Positions 1 through 12,505 of a stretch of DNA of 64,000 nucleotides are shown piece after piece. Origin of the DNA: Arthrobacter dokdonellae (GTDB lineage Bacteria; Actinomycetota; Actinomycetes; Actinomycetales; Micrococcaceae); assembly GCF_003268655.1 (NCBI RefSeq), contig NZ_CP029642.1:2480001-2544000 (forward strand). Direction: 5' to 3'. How positions within the stretch are numbered: the stretch's first letter is position 1; every line of letters starts with the position of its first letter. The notes beneath the pieces were generated by a model. That model made no database searches. It saw only the letters and a program-made list of their open reading frames with translations, and was not told the DNA's origin. The position numbers were made by a program, and so were the translations under genes.

Positions 1-1
1 G

Positions 2-1039
<1,038 letters not shown>

Positions 1040-1138
1040 CGCCACCGGGTGGCGGCGGACCACCGCCGCCACCCTTGGTGCGCCCGCGTGCGAACCTCCC
1101 CAAAAACCTTTGAGAGCACTGCAAGAAACGAGAGAGCG

Positions 1139-1954
1139 ATGACGACTTCGACCAACGGGAAATTTGACCGCACGCCGCTGATTGCCGGCAACTGGAAGAT
1201 GAACATGGACCACGTCCAGGGCATCACCCTGCTGCAGAAGCTCGCGTGGACCCTGTCCGACGCGCGCCACGACTTTGCCCGCGTGGAAGTCTCCGTCTTC
1301 CCCCCGTTCACCGACCTCCGCGGCGTCCAGACCCTGGTGCAGGGCGACAAGCTCAAGCTCAGCTACGGCGCCCAGGACCTTTCCGACAAGGATTCCGGCG
1401 CGTACACCGGGGACGTCTCCGGTGCGTTCCTGAACAAGCTCGGCTGCAGCTACGTGCTGGTGGGCCACAGCGAACGGCGCGAGATCCACGGTGAAAGCGA
1501 CGAACTGCTCAACGCCAAGGTCAAGGCCGCCTTCCGCCACGAACTCACCCCGGTGCTGTGCGCCGGTGAGGGCCTCCAGGTCCGCCAGGCCGGAACCCAC
1601 GTCGAACACACGCTCGCCCAGGTGCGCGCCGGCGTCGCGGGACTCACCGCCGAGCAGGCAGCTCAGCTCGTCATCGCCTACGAACCGATCTGGGCCATCG
1701 GCACCGGTGAAGTGGCCGGTCCGTCGGACGCACAGGAACTGTGCTTGGCCATCCGCGCCGAACTGGCCAAGCTGTTCGACGCGGAGACGGCCGCCAAGAC
1801 GCGGCTGCTGTATGGTGGATCCGTCAAGGCGGCCAACGTTGCGGCCATCATGGCCGAGCGCGACGTTGACGGCGTGCTGGTGGGCGGGGCAAGCCTGGAC
1901 GCCGGCGAGTTCGCCAACATCGCCCGCTTCGAAAACCACCTCGTCACGAGCTAG
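1139..1954 (+). CDS. tpiA: Triosephosphate isomerase
   Basis: Interconverts dihydroxyacetone phosphate and glyceraldehyde 3-phosphate. The 271-residue protein has the catalytic set: Lys in NWKMN near residue 19, the electrophilic His in VGHSERR, and the catalytic Glu in [13 protein letters not shown]-terminal phosphate-binding segment, YGGSVK followed by [10 protein letters not shown], is also present. The ATG at 1139 is chosen because it follows a GAGAGAG purine stretch and gives normal family length. An upstream in-frame extension to 1049 has no ribosome site and reads as low-complexity. It lies about 100 bases after pgk, so the two are probably co-transcribed. Confidence 0.97.
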   Translation: MTTSTNGKFDRTPLIAGNWKMNMDHVQGITLLQKLAWTLSDARHDFARVEVSVFPPFTDLRGVQTLVQGDKLKLSYGAQDLSDKDSGAYTGDVSGAFLNKLGCSYVLVGHSERREIHGESDELLNAKVKAAFRHELTPVLCAGEGLQVRQAGTHVEHTLAQVRAGVAGLTAEQAAQLVIAYEPIWAIGTGEVAGPSDAQELCLAIRAELAKLFDAETAAKTRLLYGGSVKAANVAAIMAERDVDGVLVGGASLDAGEFANIARFENHLVTS

Positions 1955-1958
1955 TCCC

Positions 1959-2101
1959 CACGCCCTCCCCGCCCTGGCTCGCAAGCGAGCCGGCGCGGGG
2001 CCCCTCGGGCGCGTGGGCCCAGCACGCCCTCCCCGCCCTGGCTCGCAAGCGAGCCGGCGCGGGCCCCTCGGGCGCGTGGGCCCAGCACGCCCTCCCCGCC
2101 C
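1959..2101 (+). repeat. 64/63-bp tandem repeat, 2.25 copies, with hairpin in each unit
   Basis: Unit 1 is 1959-2022 and unit 2 is 2023-2085, differing by one G in a G-run. A partial third unit covers 2086-2101. Each full unit contains the hairpin GGCTCGC-AA-GCGAGCC and a GGGCCCC/GGGCCCA stretch. It lies directly after the tpiA stop. A transcription role (attenuating read-through into secG) or a simple slippage product are both possible; neither can be decided from sequence. Confidence 0.9.
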
Positions 2102-2112
2102 ACCCGTGTCCG

Positions 2113-2143
2113 TTCGCAATGCATGGACGGACACCGCTAGACT
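2113..2143 (+). promoter_or_regulatory. Possible secG promoter
   Basis: A TAGACT hexamer (2138-2143) fits the actinobacterial -10 form TANNNT. It lies 19 bases after a weak -35-like TTCGCA at 2113-2118, with secG starting about 46 bases downstream. A GTCCGT/ACGGAC dyad overlaps it. The match is weak and secG could also be read through from tpiA. Confidence 0.25.
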
Positions 2144-2189
2144 TGGGGACGACTTAGACAATGAGACGAACCACGCTGAAAGGCCACAA

Positions 2190-2435
2190 GTGGAAGCACT
2201 GAAAATTGCCCTGCAGATCCTGCTGGGTGTCACCAGCCTGCTGTTGACCCTGCTGATCCTGCTCCACAAGGGCCGTGGCGGAGGACTCTCGGACATGTTT
2301 GGCGGCGGCATGAGCTCCAACCTCGGCTCGTCCGGTGTGGCCGAACGGAACCTGAACCGCTTCACTGTGGTGCTGGGCATCACCTGGGGCCTGGTCATCA
2401 TCGGCCTGGGCCTGGTCATGTCCTACGCCAGCTAA
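2190..2435 (+). CDS. secG: Preprotein translocase subunit SecG
   Basis: Small membrane subunit of the SecYEG channel that assists SecA-driven export. The 81-residue product has two hydrophobic helices (about residues 4-22 and 57-77), separated by the glycine-rich cytoplasmic loop KGRGGGLSDMFGGG typical of SecG. Translation is taken from the GTG at 2190, preceded by a GAAAGG ribosome site. A longer in-frame reading through the tandem repeat is low-complexity and not plausible. Placement after tpiA is conserved in actinobacteria. A strong terminator follows at 2454. Confidence 0.95.
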   Translation: MEALKIALQILLGVTSLLLTLLILLHKGRGGGLSDMFGGGMSSNLGSSGVAERNLNRFTVVLGITWGLVIIGLGLVMSYAS

Positions 2436-2453
2436 GGCGCACCGCAAAGGCAG

Positions 2454-2494
2454 AAAGGTCCCGTCCGGAAATCTTCCGGACGGGACCTTTCCTT
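2454..2494 (+). terminator. Rho-independent terminator after secG
   Basis: A perfect 17-bp stem, AAAGGTCCCGTCCGGAA (2454-2470) pairing with 2474-2490, closes a three-base loop ATC and runs into TTTCCTT. It ends the pgk-tpiA-secG unit. Confidence 0.9.
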
Positions 2495-2600
2495 CGTTGA
2501 GGTTCGAGATAACCACCCCCGGGCGGGTTGAGGTTCGAGATAACGCCCTCTCCGGCGCCCCCAGGGCGCCGTTCAGAGGGCGTTATCTCGAACCTCAACG
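2495..2600. repeat. Long inverted-repeat element built from an 18-bp motif
   Basis: The 18-mer GTTGAGGTTCGAGATAAC occurs directly at 2496-2513 and 2527-2544, and inverted at 2582-2599. The second copy extends to a perfect 25-bp arm (2527-2551) pairing with 2575-2599. The interior 2552-2574 holds its own 8-bp stem (2553-2560/2564-2571) with a CCA loop, giving a stacked hairpin. The first copy can compete for the same right arm (19-bp arms at 2495-2513 and 2582-2600), so two folds are possible. It sits between convergent secG and pgl and may act as a bidirectional terminator for pgl or be a REP/MITE-like dispersed repeat. Confidence 0.85.
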
Positions 2601-2610
2601 AAGGGGGTGG

Positions 2611-3411
2611 TCAGGTGTCGCGGCGCATGAGCTGCTCCGGGAACTTGGCCGCGGCTTCCTGGTCGATGAGCCACATGGTCTTGTTGACGCCGCGTGCGCC
2701 GGAGGCGGGGACCTGCACGGGACTGGCCCCGGCCAGGCCCAGCCCGACGGCGGCTGCCTTGTCCGCGCCGGCCGCCACGATCCAGATCTCCTGCGCCGTG
2801 TTGATGGCTTCCAGCGTCAGTGACACACGCGTGGGCGGCGGCTTGGGGGAGTTCGTGACGCCGACCACGGGGACCCCGCGGCTGCGGATCCCGGACATCT
2901 CTGGGAACAGGGACGCGATGTGTGCGTCGGGCCCCAGGCCCAGCAGCAGCACGTCGAAACGCGGGACGGCGGGTGCGTCCCCGGAGCCGTCCTCGTCGTC
3001 CCATTCCCGCCGGGCCGCCGCGGCGAGCTGGGCCGTGTAGTCGGCGGCGGCCGCCTCCACGTCGGCCACAGCGTCGGCGGCTGCCATGACGTGGACCCGG
3101 GCGGGGTCCACCCCCACGCGGTCCAGCAGCGCGTCCGCTGCCTGGCCGGCGTTGCGGTCGGGGGAGTCGGCCGGCACAAAGCGCTCGTCGCCAAACCAGA
3201 AGTTGACCTTGGCCCAGTCCACGGCGAGCCGGGCCGGCGACTCGGCAACGGCCTTGAGGGTGGCAATTCCCACGCTGCCGCCGGTCAGGACCACCGTCGC
3301 CTCGCCGCGCTCGCTCTGGACATCGAGCAGGCGCGTGATGAGCCGGGCCGCCGTGGTGGCGGCAAGCACGTCATAGGACGGGTGCAAGGTGATGCGTACG
3401 TTTCGGTTCAT
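2611..3411 (-). CDS. pgl: 6-phosphogluconolactonase
   Basis: Hydrolyses 6-phosphogluconolactone to 6-phosphogluconate, the second step of the oxidative pentose-phosphate pathway. The 266-residue protein carries the family signatures TGGS near residue 45, FWFGDERFVP near 80, and GLGPDAHIASLFP near 160, whose His and Asp are the conserved active-site region. The start at 3411 overlaps the opcA stop as ATGA, implying translational coupling. It is the last gene of the tkt-tal-pgi-zwf-opcA-pgl operon and ends next to the long hairpin at 2495-2600. Confidence 0.95.
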   Translation of the reverse strand: MNRNVRITLHPSYDVLAATTAARLITRLLDVQSERGEATVVLTGGSVGIATLKAVAESPARLAVDWAKVNFWFGDERFVPADSPDRNAGQAADALLDRVGVDPARVHVMAAADAVADVEAAAADYTAQLAAAARREWDDEDGSGDAPAVPRFDVLLLGLGPDAHIASLFPEMSGIRSRGVPVVGVTNSPKPPPTRVSLTLEAINTAQEIWIVAAGADKAAAVGLGLAGASPVQVPASGARGVNKTMWLIDQEAAAKFPEQLMRRDT

Positions 3412-4361
3412 GCCGGGACTACCTCTTCTTCCGCCAGCAGCTTCCTCATGCCTTCGGTGACGACTTCGCCAAAGACTTCGTCGGGGTCGAGCCGGCGCAG
3501 TTCCTCGGCCAGGCAGTCCTGGAGGGTGCGCCGCGGCAGGGAGAGCTGCTGGTCGGGCTGGCCGGGTTGGGTCAGCACGGCGTCGATGGAGCCGGGACGG
3601 TGGAGTTCGACGTTGCCGCCGGCGCGTTCCAGCACCACGCGGCGGATGCCGGTGCCGCGGGGGTCTTCCGTCACGGTGATGGGCACCTGGAGAGCGCGGT
3701 GCAGCCATGCCGCGAGCAGGAGCGTGCTGGGGGAGTCGCTGGCGCCTTCCACCTGCAGCCCCGTGATCGGGCCGGTCGAATCCAGCTGGTCCAGGACCGC
3801 CGCGAGCTGGATGCGCCAGTTCGTCAGCCGCGTCCAGGCGAGGTCGGTGTCGCCCGCGGCGTAGGTGGCGCCAATGTGCTCCAGCGCCGCGCGCGGCTCC
3901 GCCTGCGAGGCCGAGTCGGTGATGCGGCGGTGCGCGATGCGCCCCACCGGGCTCTTGCTCGCGGAATCGGGGGCGTTGTTGGGCCACCAGGCCACGATGG
4001 GGGCGTCCGGCAGCAGCAGCGCGGAGACCACGGACTCGCTCTCGGCGGCGAGTTCGCCAAAACCGCGCAGCACGATCACCTCGGAGGCCCCCGCGTCCCC
4101 GCCCACGCGGATTTCCCCGTCCAGGCGGGTGGGTTCCTCCGGCGAGCCGGCGGCCAGCACGATGATGCGGCAGGGATGCTCGCGGCTGGCCAGGTTGGCC
4201 GCCGCAATGGCTTCCTCCTCCTGCCCGTTTTGGGTGATGACCACCAGTGTCAGGACCCGGCCCAGGGTGACAACGCCGCCCTGTTCGCGCATCTTGACGA
4301 TCCTTTTGGTGATCTTCGAGGTGGTGGTGTTGGGTAGGTCAACGATCACGGTCGCCGCCAC
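3408..4361 (-). CDS. opcA: OpcA, glucose-6-phosphate dehydrogenase assembly protein
   Basis: Allosteric partner needed for full glucose-6-phosphate dehydrogenase activity in actinobacteria and cyanobacteria. The 317-residue protein opens with the family's IVDLPNTTTSKI segment, then LVVIT and the PDAPIVAWWP motif near residue 118, all characteristic of OpcA. It overlaps zwf by 16 bp and pgl by 4 bp. The GTG at 4361 gives the listed length. A second in-frame GTG at 4349 would give the shorter N-terminus more usual for the family and cannot be excluded. Position directly between its target zwf and pgl supports the call. Confidence 0.95.
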   Translation of the reverse strand: MAATVIVDLPNTTTSKITKRIVKMREQGGVVTLGRVLTLVVITQNGQEEEAIAAANLASREHPCRIIVLAAGSPEEPTRLDGEIRVGGDAGASEVIVLRGFGELAAESESVVSALLLPDAPIVAWWPNNAPDSASKSPVGRIAHRRITDSASQAEPRAALEHIGATYAAGDTDLAWTRLTNWRIQLAAVLDQLDSTGPITGLQVEGASDSPSTLLLAAWLHRALQVPITVTEDPRGTGIRRVVLERAGGNVELHRPGSIDAVLTQPGQPDQQLSLPRRTLQDCLAEELRRLDPDEVFGEVVTEGMRKLLAEEEVVPA

Positions 4362-5890
4362 GTCCTTCCGTCTCGCTTCAACAGGTCATCGGCCGAGCCC
4401 GGCCCCCAGCTGCCGGGCTCGTAGGCCTCGGGCTGGATGTTTTCAGCCGCCCAGAATTCCTCGAACGGGTCCAGGATCTTCCAGGACAGCTCCACCTCCT
4501 GGTGCCTCGGGAACAGCGGCGGCTCGCCCAGCAGGACGTCCAGGATCAGCCGCTCATAGGCCTCGGGGCTGGATTCGGTGAACGCGTGCCCGTAGCCAAA
4601 GTCCATCGTCACGTCGCGCACCTCCATCTGTGTCCCGGGGACCTTGGAGCCAAAGCGGATCGTGACGCCCTCGTCGGGCTGGACACGGATCACCACGGCG
4701 TTCTGGCCAAAGTCGTCCTCGGCGTGGTCGGTGAACAGCAGGTTGGGGGCCCGCTTGAAGACCACCGCGATCTCCGTCACGCGCCGGCCCAGCCGCTTGC
4801 CGGCCCGCAGGTAGAACGGCACCCCCGACCAGCGCCGGGTGTTGATGTCCAGCCGCACCGCCGCGTACGTCTCCGTCGTGGAGTCCGCCGGGATCCCGTC
4901 CTCCTGAAGGTAGCCGAGCACCTGCTCCCCGCCCTGCCACCCGCCGGCGAACTGGCCGCGCGCGGAATGGCCGGACAGATCCGCCGGCAGCTTCACGGCC
5001 GCGAGGACCTTTTCCTTCTCCGCGCGCAGGTCCTCGGCGTTGAAGGAGATGGGCTCCTCCATGGCCGTGAGCGCCAGCAGCTGCAGGAGATGGTTTTGGA
5101 TGACGTCGCGGGCCGCGCCCACGCCGTCATAGTAACCGGCACGGCCACCGGTGCCAATGTCCTCGGCCATGGTGATCTGCACATGGTCCACATAGTTCGC
5201 GTTCCACAACGGCTCAAAGAACTGGTTGGCGAAGCGCAGGGCCAGGATGTTCTGGACGGTTTCCTTGCCCAGGTAATGATCGATCCGGAACACCGCGTCC
5301 GGCGGGAACACCGATTCAACAATGTCATTGAGCGCCCTGGCCGAGGCGAGGTCGTGGCCAAACGGCTTCTCAATCACCACCCGGCGCCACTCGTCCGCCC
5401 CGCCCTGCGCCAGGCCGTGCCCGGAGAGCTGGCGGCACACCTGTTCAAAGGCCTTCGGCGGGATCGAGAGGTAGAACGCGTGGTTGCCCTGCGTGCCGCG
5501 CTGCTCATCGAGCTCGGCGAGCGTGACCTTGAGCCGTTCAAACGCGGCATCGTCGTCGAAGGTGCCCTGCACGAAGCGGATGCCGTCGCTCAGCTGGCTC
5601 CAGACGGCCTCGTCAAACGGGGTGCGGCTGTGCGCCTGGACGGAGGCCCGGACCTCCGCGGCGAAGTCCTCACGGTCCCAGTCGCGCCGGGCAAAGCCCA
5701 CCAGCGCGAAGCTCGGCGGCAGCAGCCCCCGGTTGGCCAGGTCGTACACGGCCGGCATGAGCTTCTTGCGCGCCAGGTCCCCGGTCACCCCGAAGAGCAC
5801 CAGCGACGATGGGCCCGCCACCCGGGACAGCCTGCGGTCGCGGCTGTCCCGAAGCGGGTTTGCTTGATATGTTGCGGCATTCGTGGGCAT
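4346..5890 (-). CDS. zwf: Glucose-6-phosphate 1-dehydrogenase
   Basis: First step of the oxidative pentose-phosphate pathway, glucose 6-phosphate + NADP+ to 6-phosphogluconolactone. The protein has 514 residues from the ATG at 5890. The N-terminal Rossmann motif LFGVTGDLARKKLMPA is followed by EKPFGHDL and by the catalytic signature RIDHYLGKE, whose His and Lys bind substrate. An upstream in-frame extension to 5968 would run into the end of pgi and is rejected. It begins 16 bases after the pgi stop and overlaps opcA. Confidence 0.96.
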   Translation of the reverse strand: MPTNAATYQANPLRDSRDRRLSRVAGPSSLVLFGVTGDLARKKLMPAVYDLANRGLLPPSFALVGFARRDWDREDFAAEVRASVQAHSRTPFDEAVWSQLSDGIRFVQGTFDDDAAFERLKVTLAELDEQRGTQGNHAFYLSIPPKAFEQVCRQLSGHGLAQGGADEWRRVVIEKPFGHDLASARALNDIVESVFPPDAVFRIDHYLGKETVQNILALRFANQFFEPLWNANYVDHVQITMAEDIGTGGRAGYYDGVGAARDVIQNHLLQLLALTAMEEPISFNAEDLRAEKEKVLAAVKLPADLSGHSARGQFAGGWQGGEQVLGYLQEDGIPADSTTETYAAVRLDINTRRWSGVPFYLRAGKRLGRRVTEIAVVFKRAPNLLFTDHAEDDFGQNAVVIRVQPDEGVTIRFGSKVPGTQMEVRDVTMDFGYGHAFTESSPEAYERLILDVLLGEPPLFPRHQEVELSWKILDPFEEFWAAENIQPEAYEPGSWGPGSADDLLKRDGRTWRRP

Positions 5891-5906
5891 GTGTGGGGGC
5901 TCGGCC

Positions 5907-7550
5907 TTACGCGTCGGTGCGGCGGCCGGCAAGCGCGGCCACGGCAGTCTTGAATTGTTCAACACCATCGGTGGTTTCCGTCAGGTGCAAGCGCAGCACG
6001 GGACGGCCGTGGTCGGCCAAAACCTGGGCGTCGCCGGCCGCCTGGGCGGCTATGAGCTGGCCGAAGGTGAACGGCCGGTCAGGGATGGCCAGGTCTTCCG
6101 CTGCCTCCCCGGTGACCTGCAGGAAGACGCCAATGGCGGGACCGCCCTTGTGGAACTGTCCGGTGGAGTGCAGGAACCGCGGACCCCAGCCGAAGGTGAC
6201 CGGACGGGCGGCTGCCGCTGCCAGCTCGTCCCGGACTCCGGCGAGGGGGGCGTTGGCCAGCCGGTCCAGGTAGACCTGGACGCTGAGGTACCCGTCCGTG
6301 TCCAGCGTCCCCAGCAGGGCCTCGAGGGCCTGCGCAACGGTGGACACCCCCGTGAGCCAACTGGCGTCGTCGTTGGCGGTGCGGACCTCGATGGCGCCGT
6401 CGGTGAAGAGGGCGGGCGTGGGCTGCGGCGTGGCGTCGAGCAGGCCGCGGGCGGCGGCCTTGGCGGCCTCGACGTCCGGCTGGTCGAACGGGTTGATGCC
6501 GAGCAGCCGTCCTGCCACGGCCGTGGCGAACTCCCACACCATCATCTGGGCGCCCAGGTCACCGGCGATGGACACTTCATTGGCGCGGAGTTCGACGTCG
6601 GCGTCCCCGGCCACCAGCCTGACCACCAGGACGTCGGAAAGGCCTTCGGCGACCTCGGGAGAGCCGGGATCGGCGACCACGGGCAGCAGGCCGGTACCCA
6701 GCTTGCCGGTGGATTCGGCGATGAGCTGTTCGGCCCAGTCGGCGAATCCAACAATGCCGGACCCCTCGTCCACGATCACGATCTTGTTGCGCAGCGGCAC
6801 GGTGCCGCCCAGGGCCGCGCCGAGGCGCAGCCCGATGTTGTCGGCGTCGTCCTCGCGCAGGAACTCCGCGGCTTCCTCGGCGGAGTCAAGGAGGGCCTGG
6901 ACGTCCACGCCTGCCAGGCCGGAAGGGACCAGCCCAAAGGCGGTCAGGCCGGAGTAGCGCCCGCCCACGTTGGGGTCCGCGTTGAACACCTTGCGGTAGC
7001 CGGCCTCCCGGGCCGACTTGTCCAGCGGCGAGCCGGGGTCGGTCACAATGACGATGCGCTGCTTCGCGTCAATGCCCGCCGCGGTGAACTCCTGCTCGAA
7101 GATGCGCCGCTGCGAGTCCGTCTCCAGGGTGGAGCCGGACTTGGAGGAGACGACAATGGCGGTCTGGGCCAGGCGGTCCTGCACGGCCGCGCGGACCTGG
7201 CCGGGCTCGGTGCTATCCAGCACGGTCAGTTCGACGCCGGCCGTGGCCGTGATGACCTCGGGCGCCAGGGAGGAGCCCCCCATGCCGCAGAGCACGATGT
7301 GGGTGACGCCCTCGGCCGTGAAGGCGTCGCGGAGCGCGTTGATTTCGGCCACCAGCGGCGCCGACACGTCCGGGGTCTCCACCCAGCCCAGCCTGACGGC
7401 GGCTTCGGATTTGGCGTCGGGGCCCCACAGTGTGGCGTCCTTGGCAAAGATCTTGGACGCGACCTGGTCGGAGACCAGCGTTTCAAGGTGGACCGCACCG
7501 GCGGCCTGCGCGGCGCCCGTGGCGGCGAATGCCAGGGAGGTCATGCTCAT
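5907..7550 (-). CDS. pgi: Glucose-6-phosphate isomerase
   Basis: Interconverts glucose 6-phosphate and fructose 6-phosphate. The 547-residue protein belongs to the divergent actinobacterial PGI group. It shows the SIS-fold phosphate loops [12 protein letters not shown] near residue 97 and [11 protein letters not shown] near 140, and ends with a His-containing [17 protein letters not shown] segment. The ATG at 7550 overlaps the tal stop as ATGA. A second ATG at 7544 sits at better distance from the AAAGGAGG ribosome site, so the true start may be six bases downstream. In M. tuberculosis pgi is not in this operon; here it sits between tal and zwf. Confidence 0.95.
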   Translation of the reverse strand: MSMTSLAFAATGAAQAAGAVHLETLVSDQVASKIFAKDATLWGPDAKSEAAVRLGWVETPDVSAPLVAEINALRDAFTAEGVTHIVLCGMGGSSLAPEVITATAGVELTVLDSTEPGQVRAAVQDRLAQTAIVVSSKSGSTLETDSQRRIFEQEFTAAGIDAKQRIVIVTDPGSPLDKSAREAGYRKVFNADPNVGGRYSGLTAFGLVPSGLAGVDVQALLDSAEEAAEFLREDDADNIGLRLGAALGGTVPLRNKIVIVDEGSGIVGFADWAEQLIAESTGKLGTGLLPVVADPGSPEVAEGLSDVLVVRLVAGDADVELRANEVSIAGDLGAQMMVWEFATAVAGRLLGINPFDQPDVEAAKAAARGLLDATPQPTPALFTDGAIEVRTANDDASWLTGVSTVAQALEALLGTLDTDGYLSVQVYLDRLANAPLAGVRDELAAAAARPVTFGWGPRFLHSTGQFHKGGPAIGVFLQVTGEAAEDLAIPDRPFTFGQLIAAQAAGDAQVLADHGRPVLRLHLTETTDGVEQFKTAVAALAGRRTDA

Positions 7551-8668
7551 GCCTCCTTTCCGGCGGCGTCCAGGGCCTCCTGCACGTGGTCGAGCAGGTC
7601 CTGCCAGCTGGCCACGAACTTGTCCAGGCCCTCGGTCTCCAGCAGGCCGACGACGTCGTTGTAGGAGATGCCCAGGCCCTCGAGCCGGTTCAGCAGCGCG
7701 TTGGATTCGTCGTACGTGCCCGTGACGGTGTCGCCCGTGACCTCACCGTGGTCGAAGGTCGCGTCGAGCGTCTTTTCCGGCATGGTGTTGACCACGTTGT
7801 TGGCCACCAGGCCCGTGACGTACAGCGTGTCCGGGTAGGCCGGGTCCTTGACGCCCGTGGAAGCCCACAGGGGCCGCTGGGGGAGGGCCCCGGCGTCGGC
7901 CAGCAGGGACCAGCGCTCGGAGGAGAAGACTTCCTCGAAGACCTGGTAGGCCAGGCGGGCGTTGGCCAGGCCGGCCTTGCCCTTCAGGCCCTTCGCGTCG
8001 TCGGTGCCCAGGGCGTCCAGGCGCTTGTCGATCTCGGTGTCCACCCGGGAGACGAAGAAGGAGGCCACGGAGTGGATGTCGGCGAGGTTGTGGCCGTTGG
8101 CCTTGGCCTTTTCCAGGCCGCTGAGGAAGGCGTTGACGACGGCGCGGTAGCGTTCCAGCGAGAAGATCAGCGTGACGTTGACGCTGATGCCCTCGGCCAG
8201 GGTTGCCGTGATGGCCTCGAGGCCCTCGACCGTGGCCGGGATCTTGATGTAGACGTTCTTCTTGTTGACCTTCGCGTAGAGGCGCTTGGCCTCGGCGATG
8301 GTGCCCTCCGTGTCCCAGGCCTTGCGGGGGTCCACCTCGATGGAGACGCGGCCGTCCACGCCCTTCGTGGCCGCGGCCACGCCTGCGAAAACGTCGCAGC
8401 CGTTGGCGACATCCTCGGTGGTCATGTCAAACACGGCTTCCTCGGCCGGGACGCCCTTGGCCGAGAAGTCCTTCAGGGACGACCTGTACGCGTCGCTCTT
8501 GGTGATGGCGGCCTCGAAGATGCTGGGATTGGTGGTGACGCCGACGACGTTCTTCTCGTCGATGAGCGTCTGCAGGCTGCCGTCCGTCAGGCGGGTGCGG
8601 GTGAGGTCGTCGAGCCAGATGGACACGCCGGCGGCGGAGAGCTGTGCGGTGGGTGAGTTGGTAGTCAT
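7547..8668 (-). CDS. tal: Transaldolase
   Basis: Transfers dihydroxyacetone from sedoheptulose 7-phosphate to glyceraldehyde 3-phosphate in the non-oxidative pentose-phosphate pathway. The 373-residue length fits the long actinobacterial class. Visible motifs are [13 protein letters not shown] near residue 35 and the Schiff-base Lys in [12 protein letters not shown] near 145. The ATG at 8668 follows a GAAGGAAAG ribosome site and is preferred over an upstream low-complexity extension. It is coupled to pgi by an ATGA overlap and lies 67 bases after tkt. Confidence 0.96.
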   Translation of the reverse strand: MTTNSPTAQLSAAGVSIWLDDLTRTRLTDGSLQTLIDEKNVVGVTTNPSIFEAAITKSDAYRSSLKDFSAKGVPAEEAVFDMTTEDVANGCDVFAGVAAATKGVDGRVSIEVDPRKAWDTEGTIAEAKRLYAKVNKKNVYIKIPATVEGLEAITATLAEGISVNVTLIFSLERYRAVVNAFLSGLEKAKANGHNLADIHSVASFFVSRVDTEIDKRLDALGTDDAKGLKGKAGLANARLAYQVFEEVFSSERWSLLADAGALPQRPLWASTGVKDPAYPDTLYVTGLVANNVVNTMPEKTLDATFDHGEVTGDTVTGTYDESNALLNRLEGLGISYNDVVGLLETEGLDKFVASWQDLLDHVQEALDAAGKEA

Positions 8669-8735
8669 GTCTGCTTGCTTCTTTCCTTCAAAAATGATGG
8701 ACAGGGGGAGTCGGCGGTCCGCCGGCGCTGCTTGC

Positions 8736-10862
<2,127 letters not shown>

Positions 10863-11252
10863 TGACAGGTCCCTCTCGTTGGATGCGTGCATGAAACAAG
10901 TGTGGGGCACACAGATGGCCTGCGGGCGTGAACTCGCCCGCCATCGGCTGCCGCGCACTGTCCAGCATTGAAACTTCGTTGTTGTTCTTCAGCTTAGTGC
11001 CCCGGGTGCCGCCGATGGCCAACCCGCGGCGGCGGCCGTCATTCACAAACCCGCGTGCGGAATGGCATTTGATCTAGTTTGCGCCAACTTGGCGTTAAGG
11101 CTTGACTTATGCGCGGTCATGCCTTTTCCCGCCCGGCCAGCTATGATATTGAGAGGTTTGGCCCGTGTGCCGGGCGCCCGGTTGCCGCCGGCGGCGCCGG
11201 CCCAAGGACGGCGCCGGGCCGATGACAATGAACGTGAACGACCGATGAGAAC
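10863..11252. other. Divergent intergenic region between tkt and ctaB
   Basis: This 390-base stretch holds no convincing gene. It must carry the tkt and ctaB promoters. Visible structures are a 6-bp-arm dyad CGCCAA-C-TTGGCG (11082-11094) that could be an operator, and a 12-bp perfect palindrome CCGGGCGCCCGG (11170-11181). A repeated GGCGCCGG block lies around 11194-11218. I could not place a convincing -35/-10 pair for either gene. Confidence 0.5.
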
Positions 11253-12236
11253 ATGGTGACATTACACGTGAGTGCAACGCATGCCCCGATCGCTGGAACC
11301 CCACCGGAAGCCCCCGGGGCACGGGTGGGATTTTCCGCTAAAGCCAAGGGGTATCTGGCCCTGACGAAGCCGCGGGTGGTCGAGCTGCTGCTGGTCACCA
11401 CGCTGCCCACCATGTTCTTCGCCCAGGGTTATTCGGGCCGCGGCGGCGTCCCGGGCCTGTGGCTCATGGTTGCGACGATGGTGGGGGGCGCCCTGGCCGC
11501 CGGCGCCTCCGGCGCGTTCAACTGCTACATTGACCGCGACATCGACAAGGTCATGCACCGCACGTCCAAGCGGCCGCTCGTGACCGGCGTCATCACCCCG
11601 CGTGAGGCACTGGTCTTTTCCTGGGTCCTCACCGTCCTTGCGGTGGCCCTGCTCTGGAGCATCAACCCGCTGACCGGCCTGCTGGGCATCGGCGCCATCT
11701 TCCTTTATGTGGTGGTCTACTCGCTGATCCTCAAGCGCCGCACCACGCAAAACATTGTCTGGGGCGGCGCCGCCGGCTGCATGCCGGTGCTCATCGCGTG
11801 GTCCGCCGTCACCAACAGCGTCCAGTGGCCTGCCGTGATCCTGTTCATGATCATCTTCCTGTGGACGCCGCCGCACTACTGGCCGCTGTCCATGCGCTAC
11901 AGCGACGACTACAACGCCGTCAACGTCCCCATGCTCGGGGCGGTGGCGGGCACACGCACCGTGGCAGTGCAGGTGGTCCTGTACACGTGGGCCATGGTCG
12001 CGTGCTCGCTGCTCCTGATTCCGCTGGGGGGCGCCGGCATTGTGTACACCGTGGTGACGGTCGCTGCCGGGGCCTGGTTCCTGTACGAGGCCCACATGCT
12101 CTACAGCAACTCCAAGAAGGACCTGGTCACCAAGAAGAACGCCATGAAGGTTTTCCACGTCTCCATCACCTACCTGACGCTGGTGTTCCTCTCCCTGGCG
12201 GTCGACCCCTTCGTCGGGCCGGCCTTGATGCGCTGA
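11253..12236 (+). CDS. ctaB: Protoheme IX farnesyltransferase (heme O synthase)
   Basis: Membrane prenyltransferase that adds a farnesyl group to heme b to make heme O, precursor of the heme A of aa3 cytochrome oxidase. The 327-residue polytopic protein has the UbiA-family aspartate motif [20 protein letters not shown] near residue 90 and the second motif [13 protein letters not shown] near 215, with about nine hydrophobic helices. The start is ATG 11253 or the adjacent GTG 11256; the ribosome site GATGAGA is weak. It converges on ctaA, the next enzyme of the same pathway, with a GC-rich hairpin between them. Confidence 0.95.
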   Translation: MVTLHVSATHAPIAGTPPEAPGARVGFSAKAKGYLALTKPRVVELLLVTTLPTMFFAQGYSGRGGVPGLWLMVATMVGGALAAGASGAFNCYIDRDIDKVMHRTSKRPLVTGVITPREALVFSWVLTVLAVALLWSINPLTGLLGIGAIFLYVVVYSLILKRRTTQNIVWGGAAGCMPVLIAWSAVTNSVQWPAVILFMIIFLWTPPHYWPLSMRYSDDYNAVNVPMLGAVAGTRTVAVQVVLYTWAMVACSLLLIPLGGAGIVYTVVTVAAGAWFLYEAHMLYSNSKKDLVTKKNAMKVFHVSITYLTLVFLSLAVDPFVGPALMR

Positions 12237-12408
12237 CCCTTCCCTGACGTTCGACGGCGGCACCCACCCGAACCCGGACCGCCGACTGTACGGTTCCGGC
12301 GACCTGGCGACCCGCCAGGCCACCCCATCTGTACAACGGGCGGGGGCCCGGACCCGCCAACCCGCCGGGACTGTACCGTGGATGGTCCCCACGCACGGGA
12401 TGGTCCCC

Positions 12409-12468
12409 GCGCGCGACGGCGGCCGGCCACCTTTCGCGTGGAAGGGGGCCGGCCGCCGTCGTGCGCGG
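12409..12468. terminator. GC-rich hairpin between convergent ctaB and ctaA
   Basis: GACGGCGGCCGGCC (12415-12428) pairs perfectly with 12447-12460 and the stem is prolonged by CGCGC/GCGCG with a two-base bulge. There is no long U-tract on either strand, so a bidirectional terminator is an inference from placement between gene ends. Confidence 0.55.
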
Positions 12469-12505
12469 GAGGCGCGGTGAAGGTTCCGCCCGGCGGAACG
12501 GGCAG

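Noticed and set aside
1959..2101. Tandem repeat considered as a CRISPR array
   Set aside because: Units are contiguous with no spacers and no cas genes are in the window.
4502..5953. 483-codon plus-strand frame opposite zwf
   Set aside because: Shadow frame of zwf with no recognisable motif.
5890..5968. N-terminal extension of zwf
   Set aside because: It would overlap the end of pgi, reads as low-complexity and lacks a ribosome site.
11102..11147. TTGACT and TATGAT considered as a ctaB promoter
   Set aside because: The spacing is 34 bases, about twice what sigma-70-type promoters allow.
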